A DNA stretch of 64,000 nt from Gillisella taibaishanensis. GTDB taxonomy: Bacteria; Pseudomonadota; Alphaproteobacteria; Rhizobiales; Rhizobiaceae. The DNA lies in contig NZ_MKIN01000028.1 in assembly GCF_001938985.1 (NCBI RefSeq), positions 28,438-92,437 of the forward strand. Direction: 5' to 3'. Of the stretch, positions 25,786 through 35,212 are shown piece after piece (position 1 is the stretch's first letter; each line of letters begins with the position of its first letter). The notes under the pieces were generated by a model. The model worked only from the letters and a program-made list of their open reading frames with translations, was not told the DNA's origin and did not search any database. The position numbers and the translations under genes were made by a program.

Positions 25786-26198
25786 TGAGGCGGAATTTGA
25801 TGATTGCTATAGGCATCACCCGTTTAGGAGCAAAAGCGCGGCAATGCCCGTTCCTTCCGTTCGCTACATCGAAGTCTGACGGCACCCGTTCGATAGCAGC
25901 GCGCGCGACTCCGGCCTTCTGAAGCGCTTTGGTATTCACCTCGCTCATTGAACGTTTTTGCTGGCAATAGATTTACGTGTCGGGCGGAAGTCGGCATGGA
26001 CCTAACGGATTTTGGCATGCAGCGCGTTCGCGAATATCCAGTGGGCGATCAAAAGGCACTTTTGGTGATCTATGGTTGGAAGCTGGATAGGCCGGAGGGC
26101 AACCTTAATGAGTCTGCTAGCGGGATCCCGAATGCCCCGGAGCCTGCTCTCACGGTTATCGTTCCGAACCTCTTTGATCGACAATCCGACAAAGCTGA
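25786..26198. other. region without recognisable gene
   Basis: Short frames are open on both strands, but none has family signatures, consistent initiation or coding character. The region separates the GH13 operon from mobile-element and hydrolase scraps and is probably further debris of the same rearrangement. Confidence 0.35.
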
Positions 26199-26325
26199 GC
26201 AAAGTAGACTGGGCGCGACACCGTGACGGCGAGCGGTCGAATATACCGTCTCGCCTGGTTCGAAACTCTGCTCAATGATCGTCAGCTTTTTCGGTGCCTC
26301 AGGCGCGCAGCTCACGCCGCTGGCT
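26199..26325 (-). mobile_element. IS3/IS66-type OrfA fragment
   Basis: The minus strand reads KKLTIIEQSFEPGETV followed by STARRHGVAPSLL, the helix-turn-helix of OrfA-type transposase partners. The frame leaves homology on both sides within 45 codons. It interrupts an alpha/beta-hydrolase relic. Confidence 0.6.
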
Positions 26326-26559
26326 TCGTCCTGGCGCGGCAGCCTGGTGACCGTCAGCCCCTTTGCGCGTAGGATTTCAAAGACATCTTTCCACCCCGAG
26401 CCATCAGTCGTCCCGCCGTGCACGAGCACGACGTTGCCTGCCGGGGCTGTGGCAGATGCGACAAGCTTGTTGGGTGCTTGAGCGCTAGCGGGCCCCCTCG
26501 GCGTAGGCAAGGTCCGCAACTGACAGTGCCAGTAGGGCGGCAGCCAAAGTTCTCATCAT
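26310..26559 (-). pseudogene. N-terminal relic of a secreted alpha/beta hydrolase
   Basis: From the ATGs at 26559/26556 the minus strand encodes a signal peptide (MMRTLAAALLALSVADLAYA). One base is shifted near 26485, and in the next frame NVVLVHGGTTDGSGWKDVFEIL and AKGLTVTRL appear. This resembles the intact hydrolase at 48.0-48.7 kb. The remaining two thirds, including the catalytic Ser and His, are gone, replaced by the OrfA fragment. Confidence 0.65.
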
Positions 26560-26635
26560 GGAAATTCTGATACCTTCCAAACATTTAGGAGTACGCCGAG
26601 CGTCGCCTCACCGCTCCTGGGAATCCCGCTCGGGG

Positions 26636-27382
26636 TCAAACCGCCGCGACCCCGCCATCGACGAATAGCTCATGGCCGGCGACGTAACTGCTTTCACTTG
26701 ACGTCAGGAACAGCACGGCATTCGCGACCTCTTCAAGGTGTGCCAGGCGTCCAAGTGGAACGCCTTTGACCACTTGTTCCTCAGCCCCCGGTGCCGCATC
26801 GAAGTAGCCACGCATCAGCCGGGTCTCTGTGGCGCCGGGAGAGACGACGTTGACGCGAATGCCGCGTTCTTTCAGATCGATAGTCCAGCTTCGTGCGAGG
26901 GAGCGGACCGCTGCCTTACTGGCGTTGTAGAGGGACTGTCCGGGATAGGCCTTTGATCCTGCGATCGAGCCGTTGAGGACGACCACGCCCCCGTGCGTCA
27001 TCAGCGGCAGTGCCTTCTGCACCGTGAAAAGCAGACCCTTCACGTTGAGACCGAAGGTCGAATCGAAATGCGCTTCCTCGATCGCCTCAAGCGCAACGGG
27101 CTGGTGCATACCCGCATTGGCAAAGACGACATCGACCCTTCCGTGGTCACGCTCGACGCTCTTGTAGAGCGATGTGAGGTCAGCGAGGTTCGTGACATCA
27201 CCTTGCACGCCGATTGCACCATGACCGATCTGGTCGACCGCCAGATCGAGCAAGTCCTGCCGCCGTGCGGTGATGTAAACCCGGGCGCCTTCTTCCGCGA
27301 AGCGCTGCGCGGATGCGAGCCCGATGCCGTCACTCCCGCCGGTGATCACTACAACCTTGTCTTCGAACCGGTTTGCCATCAT
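26636..27382 (-). CDS. short-chain dehydrogenase/reductase
   Basis: A 248-residue classical SDR. TGGSDGIGLASAQRF binds NAD(P), and FANAGMHQPV replaces the usual NNAG. The Ser in VLNGSIAGSKAYPG, the YNASK pair and the C-terminal YVAGHELFVDGG are all present. The start is one of two adjacent ATGs (27382 or 27379), with AAGGA shortly before. It is transcribed away from a TetR gene; two TetR-type operators occupy the divergent region, so it is likely that regulator's main target. Confidence 0.9.
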   Translation of the reverse strand: MMANRFEDKVVVITGGSDGIGLASAQRFAEEGARVYITARRQDLLDLAVDQIGHGAIGVQGDVTNLADLTSLYKSVERDHGRVDVVFANAGMHQPVALEAIEEAHFDSTFGLNVKGLLFTVQKALPLMTHGGVVVLNGSIAGSKAYPGQSLYNASKAAVRSLARSWTIDLKERGIRVNVVSPGATETRLMRGYFDAAPGAEEQVVKGVPLGRLAHLEEVANAVLFLTSSESSYVAGHELFVDGGVAAV

Positions 27383-27399
27383 ATAATCCTTCGCATAAA

Positions 27400-27438
27400 T
27401 GGAGAATGTCTCCAAATTCAATATGGAGAAACTCTCCA
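27400..27438. promoter_or_regulatory. twin palindromic operators between SDR and TetR genes
   Basis: TGGAGAATGTCTCCA (27400-27414) and TGGAGAAACTCTCCA (27424-27438) have identical 6-bp arms around 3-base centres. Their centres are 24 bp apart. They cover the whole divergent promoter region and are best read as sites for the adjacent TetR protein. Confidence 0.8.
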
Positions 27439-27460
27439 CTTAGCAAGCCATGGAGTAAAA

Positions 27461-28012
27461 ATGTCTGAAGTTGGTCTACGCGCCGACGCGGAACGAAACC
27501 GCCAACGCATTCTCGTGGCGGCGGAGGAGCTGTTTCTGGAACGGGGGGCTACTGTCTCTCTGGACGAAGTAGCCAAGCGCGCCAAGGTTGGGGCGGGCAC
27601 GCTTTACCGCCGGTTTCCGACGCGAGAGGCGCTCCTGGCGGCTGCGAGCGACGAACGCTTCACGTCGGTTGCCGAGGCGAGCCGCGCACGCGATGCGGAT
27701 TATAAGCCCGGGGAGGCGCTATGCCAATTTCTGGAGGAGCTCGCGCTGAACACGAGTGTCTACCAAAGCCTTGCCGCTTCGCTGGGGACTGTCATCCAAC
27801 ACGGAACGCCTGGCTGTAACGCGATTACCGAGGAGGGGCATAGACTGCTCCAGCGCGCCAAGGAAGCCGGGGTCGTGCGTAAAGACATAAGATTTGACGA
27901 CATTGTCTGTGTTGTGAGTGCAATCGCCATCGCGGTTGAAAAGGACAGCGAGCCAGCGCCGCGTGTTGCCCATCTGGTGGATGTGCTCTTTAATGGTATG
28001 CGGGTGCTTTGA
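27461..28012 (+). CDS. TetR-family transcriptional regulator
   Basis: A 183-residue regulator. The N-terminal helix-turn-helix contains RNRQRILVAAEELFLERGA, then SLDEVAKRAKVGAGTLYRRF. The C-terminal helical domain is of the type paired with SDRs and binds an unknown ligand. The ATG at 27461 (preceded by GGAG) is selected since the longer frame runs over the divergent SDR gene. It probably represses itself and the SDR via the twin palindromes. Confidence 0.9.
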   Translation: MSEVGLRADAERNRQRILVAAEELFLERGATVSLDEVAKRAKVGAGTLYRRFPTREALLAAASDERFTSVAEASRARDADYKPGEALCQFLEELALNTSVYQSLAASLGTVIQHGTPGCNAITEEGHRLLQRAKEAGVVRKDIRFDDIVCVVSAIAIAVEKDSEPAPRVAHLVDVLFNGMRVL

Positions 28013-28437
28013 GATATCCAATGACACTTGAAATCCGATTTTGCGGGTTTCGCACGCGGGCCCGGTTCTGTAGATCGACCCGGCACTAGAGTTCGCGCCA
28101 GCGTTGTCACCCCGTTACCTGATTGTCTCCAGGACGCTTGAGGCTTTGCGCAACCGCGGATTGGAACCACTCATCATCTTACCCTAGAGGCGGACCGTCA
28201 GGTATTCACCCATCTCAGAGAACTTTAGGTTGGTTTCGCAATGTCTGCTTCGGGCCGAATTCGGACGACGGCAGTCGAACCTTCAACGTCTGCTCTCGCT
28301 TCTCGGCATCGCTACTTGGGACTTGTCAGCTCCGGTCCCCTTCCGGACACTTCATATAGACCAAATGCTTGATCTGCTTCGTTTATCTGCCGGCTTGCAC
28401 CCGATGTTACGGCGGGTCGTGGGTTCACATCCCTTCA
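28013..28437. other. unassigned stretch before a SnoaL-like relic
   Basis: No frame here carries a known domain. GGGTCGTGGGTTCACATCCC near 28415 looks superficially like a tRNA T-arm but has no partner arms. The region is probably degenerated coding DNA. Confidence 0.35.
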
Positions 28438-28541
28438 AAATCTACAACACGACCTGGTTCGACATGTGGCGCATCAAAGATGGGAAGGCGGCAAAGCACT
28501 GGGACCCCGCGTTGCTCAACGAGGCGCCCGACTTGCGCTGA
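28438..28541 (+). pseudogene. C-terminal scrap of a SnoaL/NTF2-like protein
   Basis: The last 33 codons read NTTWFDMWRIKDGKAAKHWD and end DLR-stop. FDxWRxxxGKxxxHWD is the typical closing strand of SnoaL-like NTF2-fold proteins. Upstream homology is lost, so this is a remnant of a roughly 130-residue gene. Confidence 0.5.
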
Positions 28542-28779
28542 TTGTACGGGAGACGAGAATGGCGCCTGTTGACGTCGCTCTTGCCCGCCGGCTGCGGGCA
28601 AGAGGGTGACGCCTTGGTGTGTCGAACCACATGTTCCGCCTAATTGCTGACCATTCCACTCCATCGCAGGAATCGCTGCCCGGCTGTGGATCGCAGGTCC
28701 CCATAGACGACCGGCATCTGTCGAGAGGCGCGCATCTATTTCTTGCGCTGTTCGACAGTCTGCATCAAGGCAACTTCCT

Positions 28780-28955
28780 GCTCTAACCCCGCCTGCCGGT
28801 TCTCAAGGCTTGCCATACGCTGAACCTCACATCCGCTTCGCTGTGCGCGATCATGGTGTTAATCGCATTTCCGCCGCCTCCGCCAACGCCGATAACGGCA
28901 ATCTCGGCGCCCAGGAACTCACTCCACGCGATGGCGTTGGTTTTGGCGTCATGCC
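28780..28955 (-). pseudogene. FtsZ-like N-terminal GTPase scrap
   Basis: Directly after the KAS II gene, the minus strand reads GAEIAVIGVGGGGGNAINTM. This is the first beta strand and nucleotide-binding turn of FtsZ, continuing IAHSEADVRFS before losing homology and stopping near 28799. Only about 30 of roughly 330+ residues remain, with no start codon. It is likely the end point of a deletion that removed an ftsZ paralogue. Confidence 0.5.
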
Positions 28956-28956
28956 T

Positions 28957-30225
28957 TCAGGCGCCCCAGCGCCGGAATATTGCACTAGCATTCACACCGC
29001 CGAACCCGAAGCCATTGCTGATTGCGAATTCCATGGGGTGTGGTCTTGCTTTGTTGGCGACGAAATCGATGCCATTACCGGCGGGATCGGGAGAATTTAG
29101 GTTCAGCGTCGGGGGCGCCACCTGATCTCGTAGAGCGAGGATGGTGAAGACCGCTTCGAGGCCTCCGGCTGCTCCGAGAAGGTGACCGGTTGCGGATTTA
29201 GTGCCGCTGACGGCTATGCCGCCTTGCGTTCCAAACAGCGACTTGATCGCTTCAATTTCTCCACGATCACCAAGCTGTGTCGATGTCGCATGGGCATTCA
29301 GATGCTGAATGTCAGACGGCACAATTCCTGCCTGTCGGATGGCAATCTGCATCGCTCTGGCGGCCCCCGATCCGTCTTCCGGGCCGGACGTGACATGATG
29401 GGCATCTGCCGTGGTGCCATAGCCGACCAGCTCCGCTAACGGTGTCGCGCCACGCGCCAGCGCATGGCTAAGTGCTTCGATGACGAGAATGCCGGCGCCT
29501 TCGCCCATCACGAAGCCGTCTCGCATCATGTCGAAGGGGCGAGAGGCAGCGGCCGGCTTGTCGGCGTAACCGGTGGACAATGCCCGAGCTGCCGCGAACC
29601 CGCCAAGGCTCACGATGTTCATGCAGGCTTCCGTTCCACCGCAAACGGCAATATCGACTTCGTTCGCTCCGATCATGCGGGCCGCGTCACCGATGGCCTG
29701 AACCCCCGCCGCGCAGGCGGTTACCGGCGCGCCAAGCGGGCCCTTCAGCCCGTGGCGGATAGACACCTGGCCCGCTGCAAGGTTGACGAGGAAGGACGGA
29801 ATGGTGAATGGAGACAGGCGCCGGGGGCCTTTATCATCAACGGTCCGGACGGCCTCGGTGATCGCCGGGAAACCACCGATCCCCGAGGCGATGATTGTTG
29901 CCGTTCTCTGGCGGTCCGCTTCTGAGGCGGGTCTCCATCCGGCCTGTGCGAGGGCCTCGTCTGCTGCCGCGAGTGCGAACAGAATGAAGCGATCCACCTT
30001 GCGCTGATCCTTGAGGGACAGGATGCGGTCTGCATCGAAACCAGCCTCTGGATCCTCTTGGATCGTCGGGACGACACCGCCAACCTTTGACGGCAGATCA
30101 CCGACCATGTCGTGGGGCAGACGACGAAGGCCGGATTGACCGGCGAGAAGGCGGCTCCAGGAACTCTCAACGCTGGCGCCGAGCGGACTGACGGCACCCA
30201 TTCCCGTGACAACAATACGACGCAT
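28957..30225 (-). CDS. fabF: 3-oxoacyl-ACP synthase II (KAS II)
   Basis: A 422-residue condensing enzyme that elongates acyl-ACP with malonyl-ACP. It begins RRIVVTGMGAVSPLG. The nucleophile Cys is in VTACAAGVQAIGDA near residue 168. The two His lie in LNAHATSTQLGD and SATGHLLGAAGG, and the C-terminal FGFGGVNAS glycine loop is intact. Length is normal. It is not beside acpP or other fab genes, so it is an accessory copy, perhaps for a special fatty acid. It lies 76 bases past a TetR gene on the same strand. Confidence 0.93.
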   Translation of the reverse strand: MRRIVVTGMGAVSPLGASVESSWSRLLAGQSGLRRLPHDMVGDLPSKVGGVVPTIQEDPEAGFDADRILSLKDQRKVDRFILFALAAADEALAQAGWRPASEADRQRTATIIASGIGGFPAITEAVRTVDDKGPRRLSPFTIPSFLVNLAAGQVSIRHGLKGPLGAPVTACAAGVQAIGDAARMIGANEVDIAVCGGTEACMNIVSLGGFAAARALSTGYADKPAAASRPFDMMRDGFVMGEGAGILVIEALSHALARGATPLAELVGYGTTADAHHVTSGPEDGSGAARAMQIAIRQAGIVPSDIQHLNAHATSTQLGDRGEIEAIKSLFGTQGGIAVSGTKSATGHLLGAAGGLEAVFTILALRDQVAPPTLNLNSPDPAGNGIDFVANKARPHPMEFAISNGFGFGGVNASAIFRRWGA

Positions 30226-30301
30226 GACAACTCCATCGCCGGGATTCGCGGTCGCGCGGATGCCGGACGTTCAAAGCGTAAAAAAGGAAAGCAGGAGGCC
30301 G

Positions 30302-30892
30302 CTACGCGACAGTCTCTGCGGATGCCAGGCTTCTGGCTTCCGTAGCCGCCGCTTCCAAGAGACTGGTGGCAAGTGTCTCATCCGTTGCGATACGCGACAG
30401 TGTCACAGCCCCAACCATGAGGGCGAGCATGATCTGCGCTTTTTGCACCTTGATCTCTCTGCTGTCCGAGGCCGGCAGAAGATCCTCCAGGATCTGCAGG
30501 TGAGCCTTGATCCCGTCCTCAAACGGTTTACGCACATCCTCGCTTTGGCGTGCGGCATCGGAGCCGAGCGACACCAGGGGGCAGCCATCGCCCGTGTCGC
30601 CGCGATGGCCGGTCGAGAGATAGAGGTCAATAACACCCTGCATCGGGTCAGTGCTCGATGCCGCGGCAGAGGACCATCGGCGCGTCGCGCTCTCCATCGC
30701 TCGCTGCGACGCCAGTGCTGCAAGATCATCTTTCGACTTGAACTGCTTATAGAAGCCGCCTTGTGTGAGGCCTGCTCCTTTCATCAAGTCCTTAAGTCCG
30801 ATCCCATCGAATCCATGCTCGCGAAAGAGCCGGCTCGCGACGTTGATGACTGTCTCCCGATTAGCTTCGGCTTGGGCTCGGCTCACTCTCAT
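30302..30892 (-). CDS. TetR/AcrR-family regulator
   Basis: A 196-residue regulator with an N-terminal helix-turn-helix (NRETVINVASRLFREHGF, then LKDLMKGAGLTQGGFYKQF). The C-terminal region carries GDGCPLVSLGSDAAR, a motif of the subgroup that often senses electrophiles or drugs. It is divergent from the RND efflux pair and probably represses it. The start at 30892 has GGAG seven bases upstream; an ATG four codons earlier (30904) is possible. An AT-rich intergenic region with ATCTATAA repeats is its likely operator. Confidence 0.88.
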   Translation of the reverse strand: MRVSRAQAEANRETVINVASRLFREHGFDGIGLKDLMKGAGLTQGGFYKQFKSKDDLAALASQRAMESATRRWSSAAASSTDPMQGVIDLYLSTGHRGDTGDGCPLVSLGSDAARQSEDVRKPFEDGIKAHLQILEDLLPASDSREIKVQKAQIMLALMVGAVTLSRIATDETLATSLLEAAATEARSLASAETVA

Positions 30893-30904
30893 GACGGTCT
30901 CCAT

Positions 30905-30989
30905 TTAGATTTTAATTGACATCTATAATATTTTTAGAGTTAAAGTGCAATCTATAAATTGGGGTGCTCCCGTCAAGAAGGTTGGTGTC
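30905..30989. promoter_or_regulatory. AT-rich divergent promoter region of tetR and RND genes
   Basis: TAGAT-N10-ATCTA forms an inverted repeat at 30906-30925 that overlaps TTGACA (30916-30921) on the plus strand. ATCTATAA occurs twice (30921-30928 and 30950-30957). These are the best candidates for TetR binding. Confidence 0.5.
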
Positions 30990-32099
30990 ATGAAACGAAA
31001 ATTCCCGCTTGCAACGGTCACGCTGGCGGCCCTTGCCGGCGTTGCGGCTGTCATTGTTCTCCTCCAGCCAGCAACTCATGAAGTCGATGCTGCCGACCCT
31101 CGGACCTTCCCGCCGCTCGTCAGCCTGGCAATTGTCAAAACTCCCGAAGCAGCCAACAGAACGTTCACCGGGACTGTGGCGGCCAAGGTGCAGAGCGATC
31201 TTGGATTCCGGGTGCCCGGCAAAATCGTTGAACGACTCGTCAGTGTGGGCGAGCAGGTGAAGGCCGGTCAGCCTTTGCTGCGCATCGACAGCAACGACCT
31301 CAGCCTGTCCCTCACAGCCAAACGCAACACTGTCATTGCCGCGCACGCAACGTTTGTTCAGGTGCAAGCGGATGAGAAGCGTTTCGCCGCTCTGGTCAAA
31401 TCCAATGCGGCCTCCACCCAGCAGTACGAAAGAGCGAAGGCAGCCCTCGATACTGCGGCGGCGCAACTGTCTGCAGCCAAGGCCGATGCGACAGTCGCTG
31501 AAAACGAAGTGACCTATGCCGTGCTACTGGCCGATGCCGATGGCACGATCGTCGAGACTCTCGCAGAACCCGGTCAGGTGGTCTCCGCGGGACAGCCGGT
31601 CATACGGCTTGCGAAGGCCGATCCGCGTGAGGCATTGGTCTGGATGCCCGAGACCATGAGACCTGCCATTGGTACGGTCGCGCGCGCCAAGATCTATGGC
31701 CAAACCGGACAGGAAACGGCGGTCTTGCGGCAGATTTCTGATGCCGCTGATCAGCAGACACGCACTTATGAGACGCGCTGGGTCCTGCAAGGGGCCGCCG
31801 CGGCCGCACCTTTGGGTGCTACGGTGACGATCGGCGTCGAAAACAGCACCCATTCACACTATGCCGAGGTGCCGCTCGGCGCCGTACTTGACGATGGGAT
31901 CCGAACGGGTATCTGGGTCTTTAATGACAAGACCTCCACGGTTCATTTCCGCCCGATCGCGGTTGAACGGATCGGTGATGAGACGGCCTTTATCACTGAT
32001 GTCAGATCCGGTGAAAGGGTCGTAGCTCTCGGAGCCCATCTGCTTCAGGACGGCGCTAGCGTGCGTACCGAAGTCGAAAAGGCGGAGGCCGCAAACTGA
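30990..32099 (+). CDS. RND efflux periplasmic adaptor (MFP)
   Basis: A 369-residue membrane-fusion protein linking the RND pump to an outer-membrane channel. An N-terminal membrane anchor or signal (ATVTLAALAGVAAVIVLL) is followed by the barrel-sandwich half-motif LGFRVPGKIVERLVSVGEQV with AGQPLLRID. An alpha-helical hairpin spans roughly residues 100-170, then come DGTIVETLAEPGQVVSAGQP and a beta-barrel and membrane-proximal part. Its stop overlaps the start of the pump gene (TGATG), so both are made together. It is divergent from the TetR gene. Confidence 0.9.
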   Translation: MKRKFPLATVTLAALAGVAAVIVLLQPATHEVDAADPRTFPPLVSLAIVKTPEAANRTFTGTVAAKVQSDLGFRVPGKIVERLVSVGEQVKAGQPLLRIDSNDLSLSLTAKRNTVIAAHATFVQVQADEKRFAALVKSNAASTQQYERAKAALDTAAAQLSAAKADATVAENEVTYAVLLADADGTIVETLAEPGQVVSAGQPVIRLAKADPREALVWMPETMRPAIGTVARAKIYGQTGQETAVLRQISDAADQQTRTYETRWVLQGAAAAAPLGATVTIGVENSTHSHYAEVPLGAVLDDGIRTGIWVFNDKTSTVHFRPIAVERIGDETAFITDVRSGERVVALGAHLLQDGASVRTEVEKAEAAN

Positions 32100-35000
32100 T
32101 GAGCTTCAATCTTTCTGCGTTCGCTGTGCGGGAGCGCGCCATCACCCTGTTCTTCATCGTCCTGCTGGCGGCAGCGGGCGCATACGCATTTATCAAATTG
32201 GGGCGCGCTGAAGACCCTTCGTTCACGATCAAGACCCTTACCGTCACCACGGTTTGGCCCGGAGCCACTGCCCGCCAGATGCAGGATCTCGTGGCGGAAC
32301 CGCTGGAGAAACGTATCCAGGAACTGACTTGGTATGATCGTGTGGAGACCACTACTCGTCCGGGCTTTGCGTACATGACCGTGACACTGAAGGACAATAC
32401 GCCACCTTCGGTGGTTGAAGACGAATTCTATCAGGCACGCAAGAAGCTCGGCGATGAGGCGCGTAATCTGCCTCAGGGCGTGCTTGGCCCGTTCGTCAAT
32501 GACGAATATTCCGACGTCAGTTTCGCTCTTTATGCTCTCAAGGCACAGGGCATGCCGAAGCGTGAGCTTGTTCGCCAGGCCGAGACGATCCGTCAGGATC
32601 TGCTGCATGTGCCCGGCGTCAAGAAGATTAACATCCTTGGCGAACAGCCGGAACAGATCTTTGTTGAGTTCTCTTATCCGAAGCTCGCAACGCTTGGCAT
32701 TTCACCGCAGGATGTCACGTCTGCGCTGCAGCGCCGCAACACCGTAACCCCGGCTGGCACGATCGATACGCGGGGACCGCAAGTCTTCATGCGCTTCGAT
32801 GGCGCCTATGACAGCGTCCAGGCCGTGGCGGATACGCCGATCGTTGCAGGGGGACGCACCCTCAAGCTATCTGATTTCGCCGAAGTCCGGCGCGGCTATC
32901 AGGATCCGGAAACCTTTGTCATCCGGCACAACGGCGAGCCTTCAATCATGCTGGGCGTCGTCATGCAGCAGGGCTGGAACGGCCTTGAACTGGGCAAGGC
33001 GCTGGAAGACCGGTCCTCGAAGATCGCCCAGTTGCTGCCGCTCGGCATCACGCTTGCCAAAGTCAGCGACCAGGCCGTCAACATTCAGGAAGCCGTCGGC
33101 GAATTCATGCTGAAATTCGCCATGGCACTCGGTGTGGTGCTGTTCGTCAGCCTGGTCAGCCTCGGCTGGCGCGTCGGGATTGTTGTGGCGCTCGCCGTTC
33201 CGCTCACACTCGGTGTGGTGTTTATCATCATGCTGGATACGGGCAGGTTCTTTGACCGCATCACGCTTGGCGCACTGATCCTGGCGCTTGGATTGCTCGT
33301 CGATGATGCCATTATCGCGATCGAGGTGATGGTCGTTAAAATGGAAGAGGGCATGGACCGCATCAAGGCGGCCGCCTATGCTTGGAGCCATACAGCCGCT
33401 CCTATGCTGTCGGGCACGCTGGTCACCATCATCGGTTTGATGCCGGTTGGCTTTGCGCGGTCGGCGGCCGGTGAATATGCCGGCAACATCTTCTGGATCG
33501 TCGGCTTTGCCTTGATCGTCTCCTGGCTCGTGGCCGTGATCTTCACGCCTTATCTCGGCGTCAAGATGCTGCCGAATATCAAGCCGATCGAAGGCGGACA
33601 CCACGCCATCTACAACACCCCGAATTACCGCCGGCTGCGTGGCGCAATCGAATTTGCCGTCCGCCACAAATTCCTCACCTGCGGCACTGTTGTCGTGATG
33701 ATGGGCGTGTCCATCCTCGGCATGGGGGCCGTCAAACAACAGTTCTTCCCGACATCGGACCGCCCGGAGGTGCTCGTTGAGGTCCGCCTGCCGGAGGGAG
33801 CGAGCATCAAGACGACGACTGCCACCGTTGCGAAGTTAGAGAGCTGGCTGCAGAAGCAGCCGGAGACGAAGATCGTCACCAGCTACGTAGGGCAGGGCGC
33901 TCCGCGCTTCTTCTTCGCGATGTCTCCGGAACTGCCCGACCCGGCCTTCGCTAAAATTGTCGTGCTCACCCCCAACGCGGAAGCCCGCGAAGTGCTGAAA
34001 GAGCGCCTGCGCAACGCAGTCTCAGGCGGACTTGCTCCGGAAGCCTTCGTGCGGGTGACGCAGCTCGTCTTTGGACCGTTCACACCGTTCCCAGTGGAGT
34101 TCCGGATCATGGGACCGGATCCGGACAAGCTCTACCAGATCTCGGAACAGGCAATCTCCCTGATGCAGAGCGTTCCGGATGTGCGCAACGCCAACCGTGA
34201 CTGGGGCAATCGTACGCCGGTTCTGCGCTTTATTCCGGATCAGGAGCGCCTTAACCTGATCGGTCTGTCGCCTGCCGAGGCGGGCCAGCAACTCCAGCTC
34301 CTGCTGACGGGTGTTCCGATCACGCAGGTTCGCGAAGACATCCGCAATGTTGCCGTCGTTGCGCGAAGCGGCGGCGACACACGGCTTGATCCGTCGAAGC
34401 TGTCGAACTTCTCTCTCATAGGCCGGGAAGGTCGCGCGGTTCCGCTGGACCAGATCGGTCACGCCGAGGTGCGCTTCGAAGAGCCAGTGATGAAACGGCG
34501 TGACCGCATGCCGGTCATCACGGTCCGCTCCGACATCAACGAAGCAACGCAGCCGCCGGAAGTCTCGCAGCATGTCATGCAGGCTCTTCAGCCGCTCATC
34601 GCGTCGCTGCCGGTCGGATACCGCATTGAAATGGGGGGCAATATCGAGGAGTCCGTGAAGGCGAATACCGCCCTCGTTCAGGTCTTTCCCGTGATGATCG
34701 CTGCTATGCTGATCGTCATCATTCTGCAGGTTCGCAGCCTGTCGACGATGACGATGGTGATGCTGACGGGGCCACTGGGACTGGCTGGCGTCGTTCCCAT
34801 CCTTCTCATCTTCAATCAGCCTTTCGGCTTCAATGCCATTCTGGGATTGATCGGACTGGCGGGCATCCTGATGCGCAACACCCTGATCCTCACCGAGCAG
34901 ATCAAGGAGAACAAGGCGGCTGGGCTGGACGACTATCATGCGGTCATCGAGGCAACCGTGCAGCGAACGAGGCCTGTCATACTGACGGCCCTTGCCGCCG

Positions 35001-35212
35001 TGCTGGCCTTCATCCCGCTGACACATTCCGTCTTCTGGGGCTCCATGGCTTACACACTGATCGGTGGCACGGCGGTCGGTACGGTCTTGATCCTGCTGTT
35101 CTTGCCAGCGCTCTATGCGACTTGGTTCAGGATCAAGCCGCCAAAGGCGGGCACGCAGCCTCAGTCCGAAGGAGAGGTGGAGCATCACCCGCTCCGGCTC
35201 GCGGCTGAATGA
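32099..35212 (+). CDS. RND-family efflux transporter
   Basis: A 1037-residue inner-membrane proton-driven pump of the hydrophobe/amphiphile exporter group. It begins NLSAFAVRERAITLFFIVLL. Two periplasmic domains separate twelve membrane segments. TM4 shows LILALGLLVDDAIIAIEVM with the paired Asp needed for proton transfer, and GLAGILMRNTLILTEQI marks the C-terminal half. No outer-membrane factor gene follows, so it presumably borrows a TolC homologue. Substrates are unknown. Confidence 0.93.
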   Translation: MSFNLSAFAVRERAITLFFIVLLAAAGAYAFIKLGRAEDPSFTIKTLTVTTVWPGATARQMQDLVAEPLEKRIQELTWYDRVETTTRPGFAYMTVTLKDNTPPSVVEDEFYQARKKLGDEARNLPQGVLGPFVNDEYSDVSFALYALKAQGMPKRELVRQAETIRQDLLHVPGVKKINILGEQPEQIFVEFSYPKLATLGISPQDVTSALQRRNTVTPAGTIDTRGPQVFMRFDGAYDSVQAVADTPIVAGGRTLKLSDFAEVRRGYQDPETFVIRHNGEPSIMLGVVMQQGWNGLELGKALEDRSSKIAQLLPLGITLAKVSDQAVNIQEAVGEFMLKFAMALGVVLFVSLVSLGWRVGIVVALAVPLTLGVVFIIMLDTGRFFDRITLGALILALGLLVDDAIIAIEVMVVKMEEGMDRIKAAAYAWSHTAAPMLSGTLVTIIGLMPVGFARSAAGEYAGNIFWIVGFALIVSWLVAVIFTPYLGVKMLPNIKPIEGGHHAIYNTPNYRRLRGAIEFAVRHKFLTCGTVVVMMGVSILGMGAVKQQFFPTSDRPEVLVEVRLPEGASIKTTTATVAKLESWLQKQPETKIVTSYVGQGAPRFFFAMSPELPDPAFAKIVVLTPNAEAREVLKERLRNAVSGGLAPEAFVRVTQLVFGPFTPFPVEFRIMGPDPDKLYQISEQAISLMQSVPDVRNANRDWGNRTPVLRFIPDQERLNLIGLSPAEAGQQLQLLLTGVPITQVREDIRNVAVVARSGGDTRLDPSKLSNFSLIGREGRAVPLDQIGHAEVRFEEPVMKRRDRMPVITVRSDINEATQPPEVSQHVMQALQPLIASLPVGYRIEMGGNIEESVKANTALVQVFPVMIAAMLIVIILQVRSLSTMTMVMLTGPLGLAGVVPILLIFNQPFGFNAILGLIGLAGILMRNTLILTEQIKENKAAGLDDYHAVIEATVQRTRPVILTALAAVLAFIPLTHSVFWGSMAYTLIGGTAVGTVLILLFLPALYATWFRIKPPKAGTQPQSEGEVEHHPLRLAAE

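Noticed and set aside
32942..33739. 265-codon minus-strand frame inside the RND gene
   Set aside because: Antisense shadow with strongly biased Asp/His content and no start signal.
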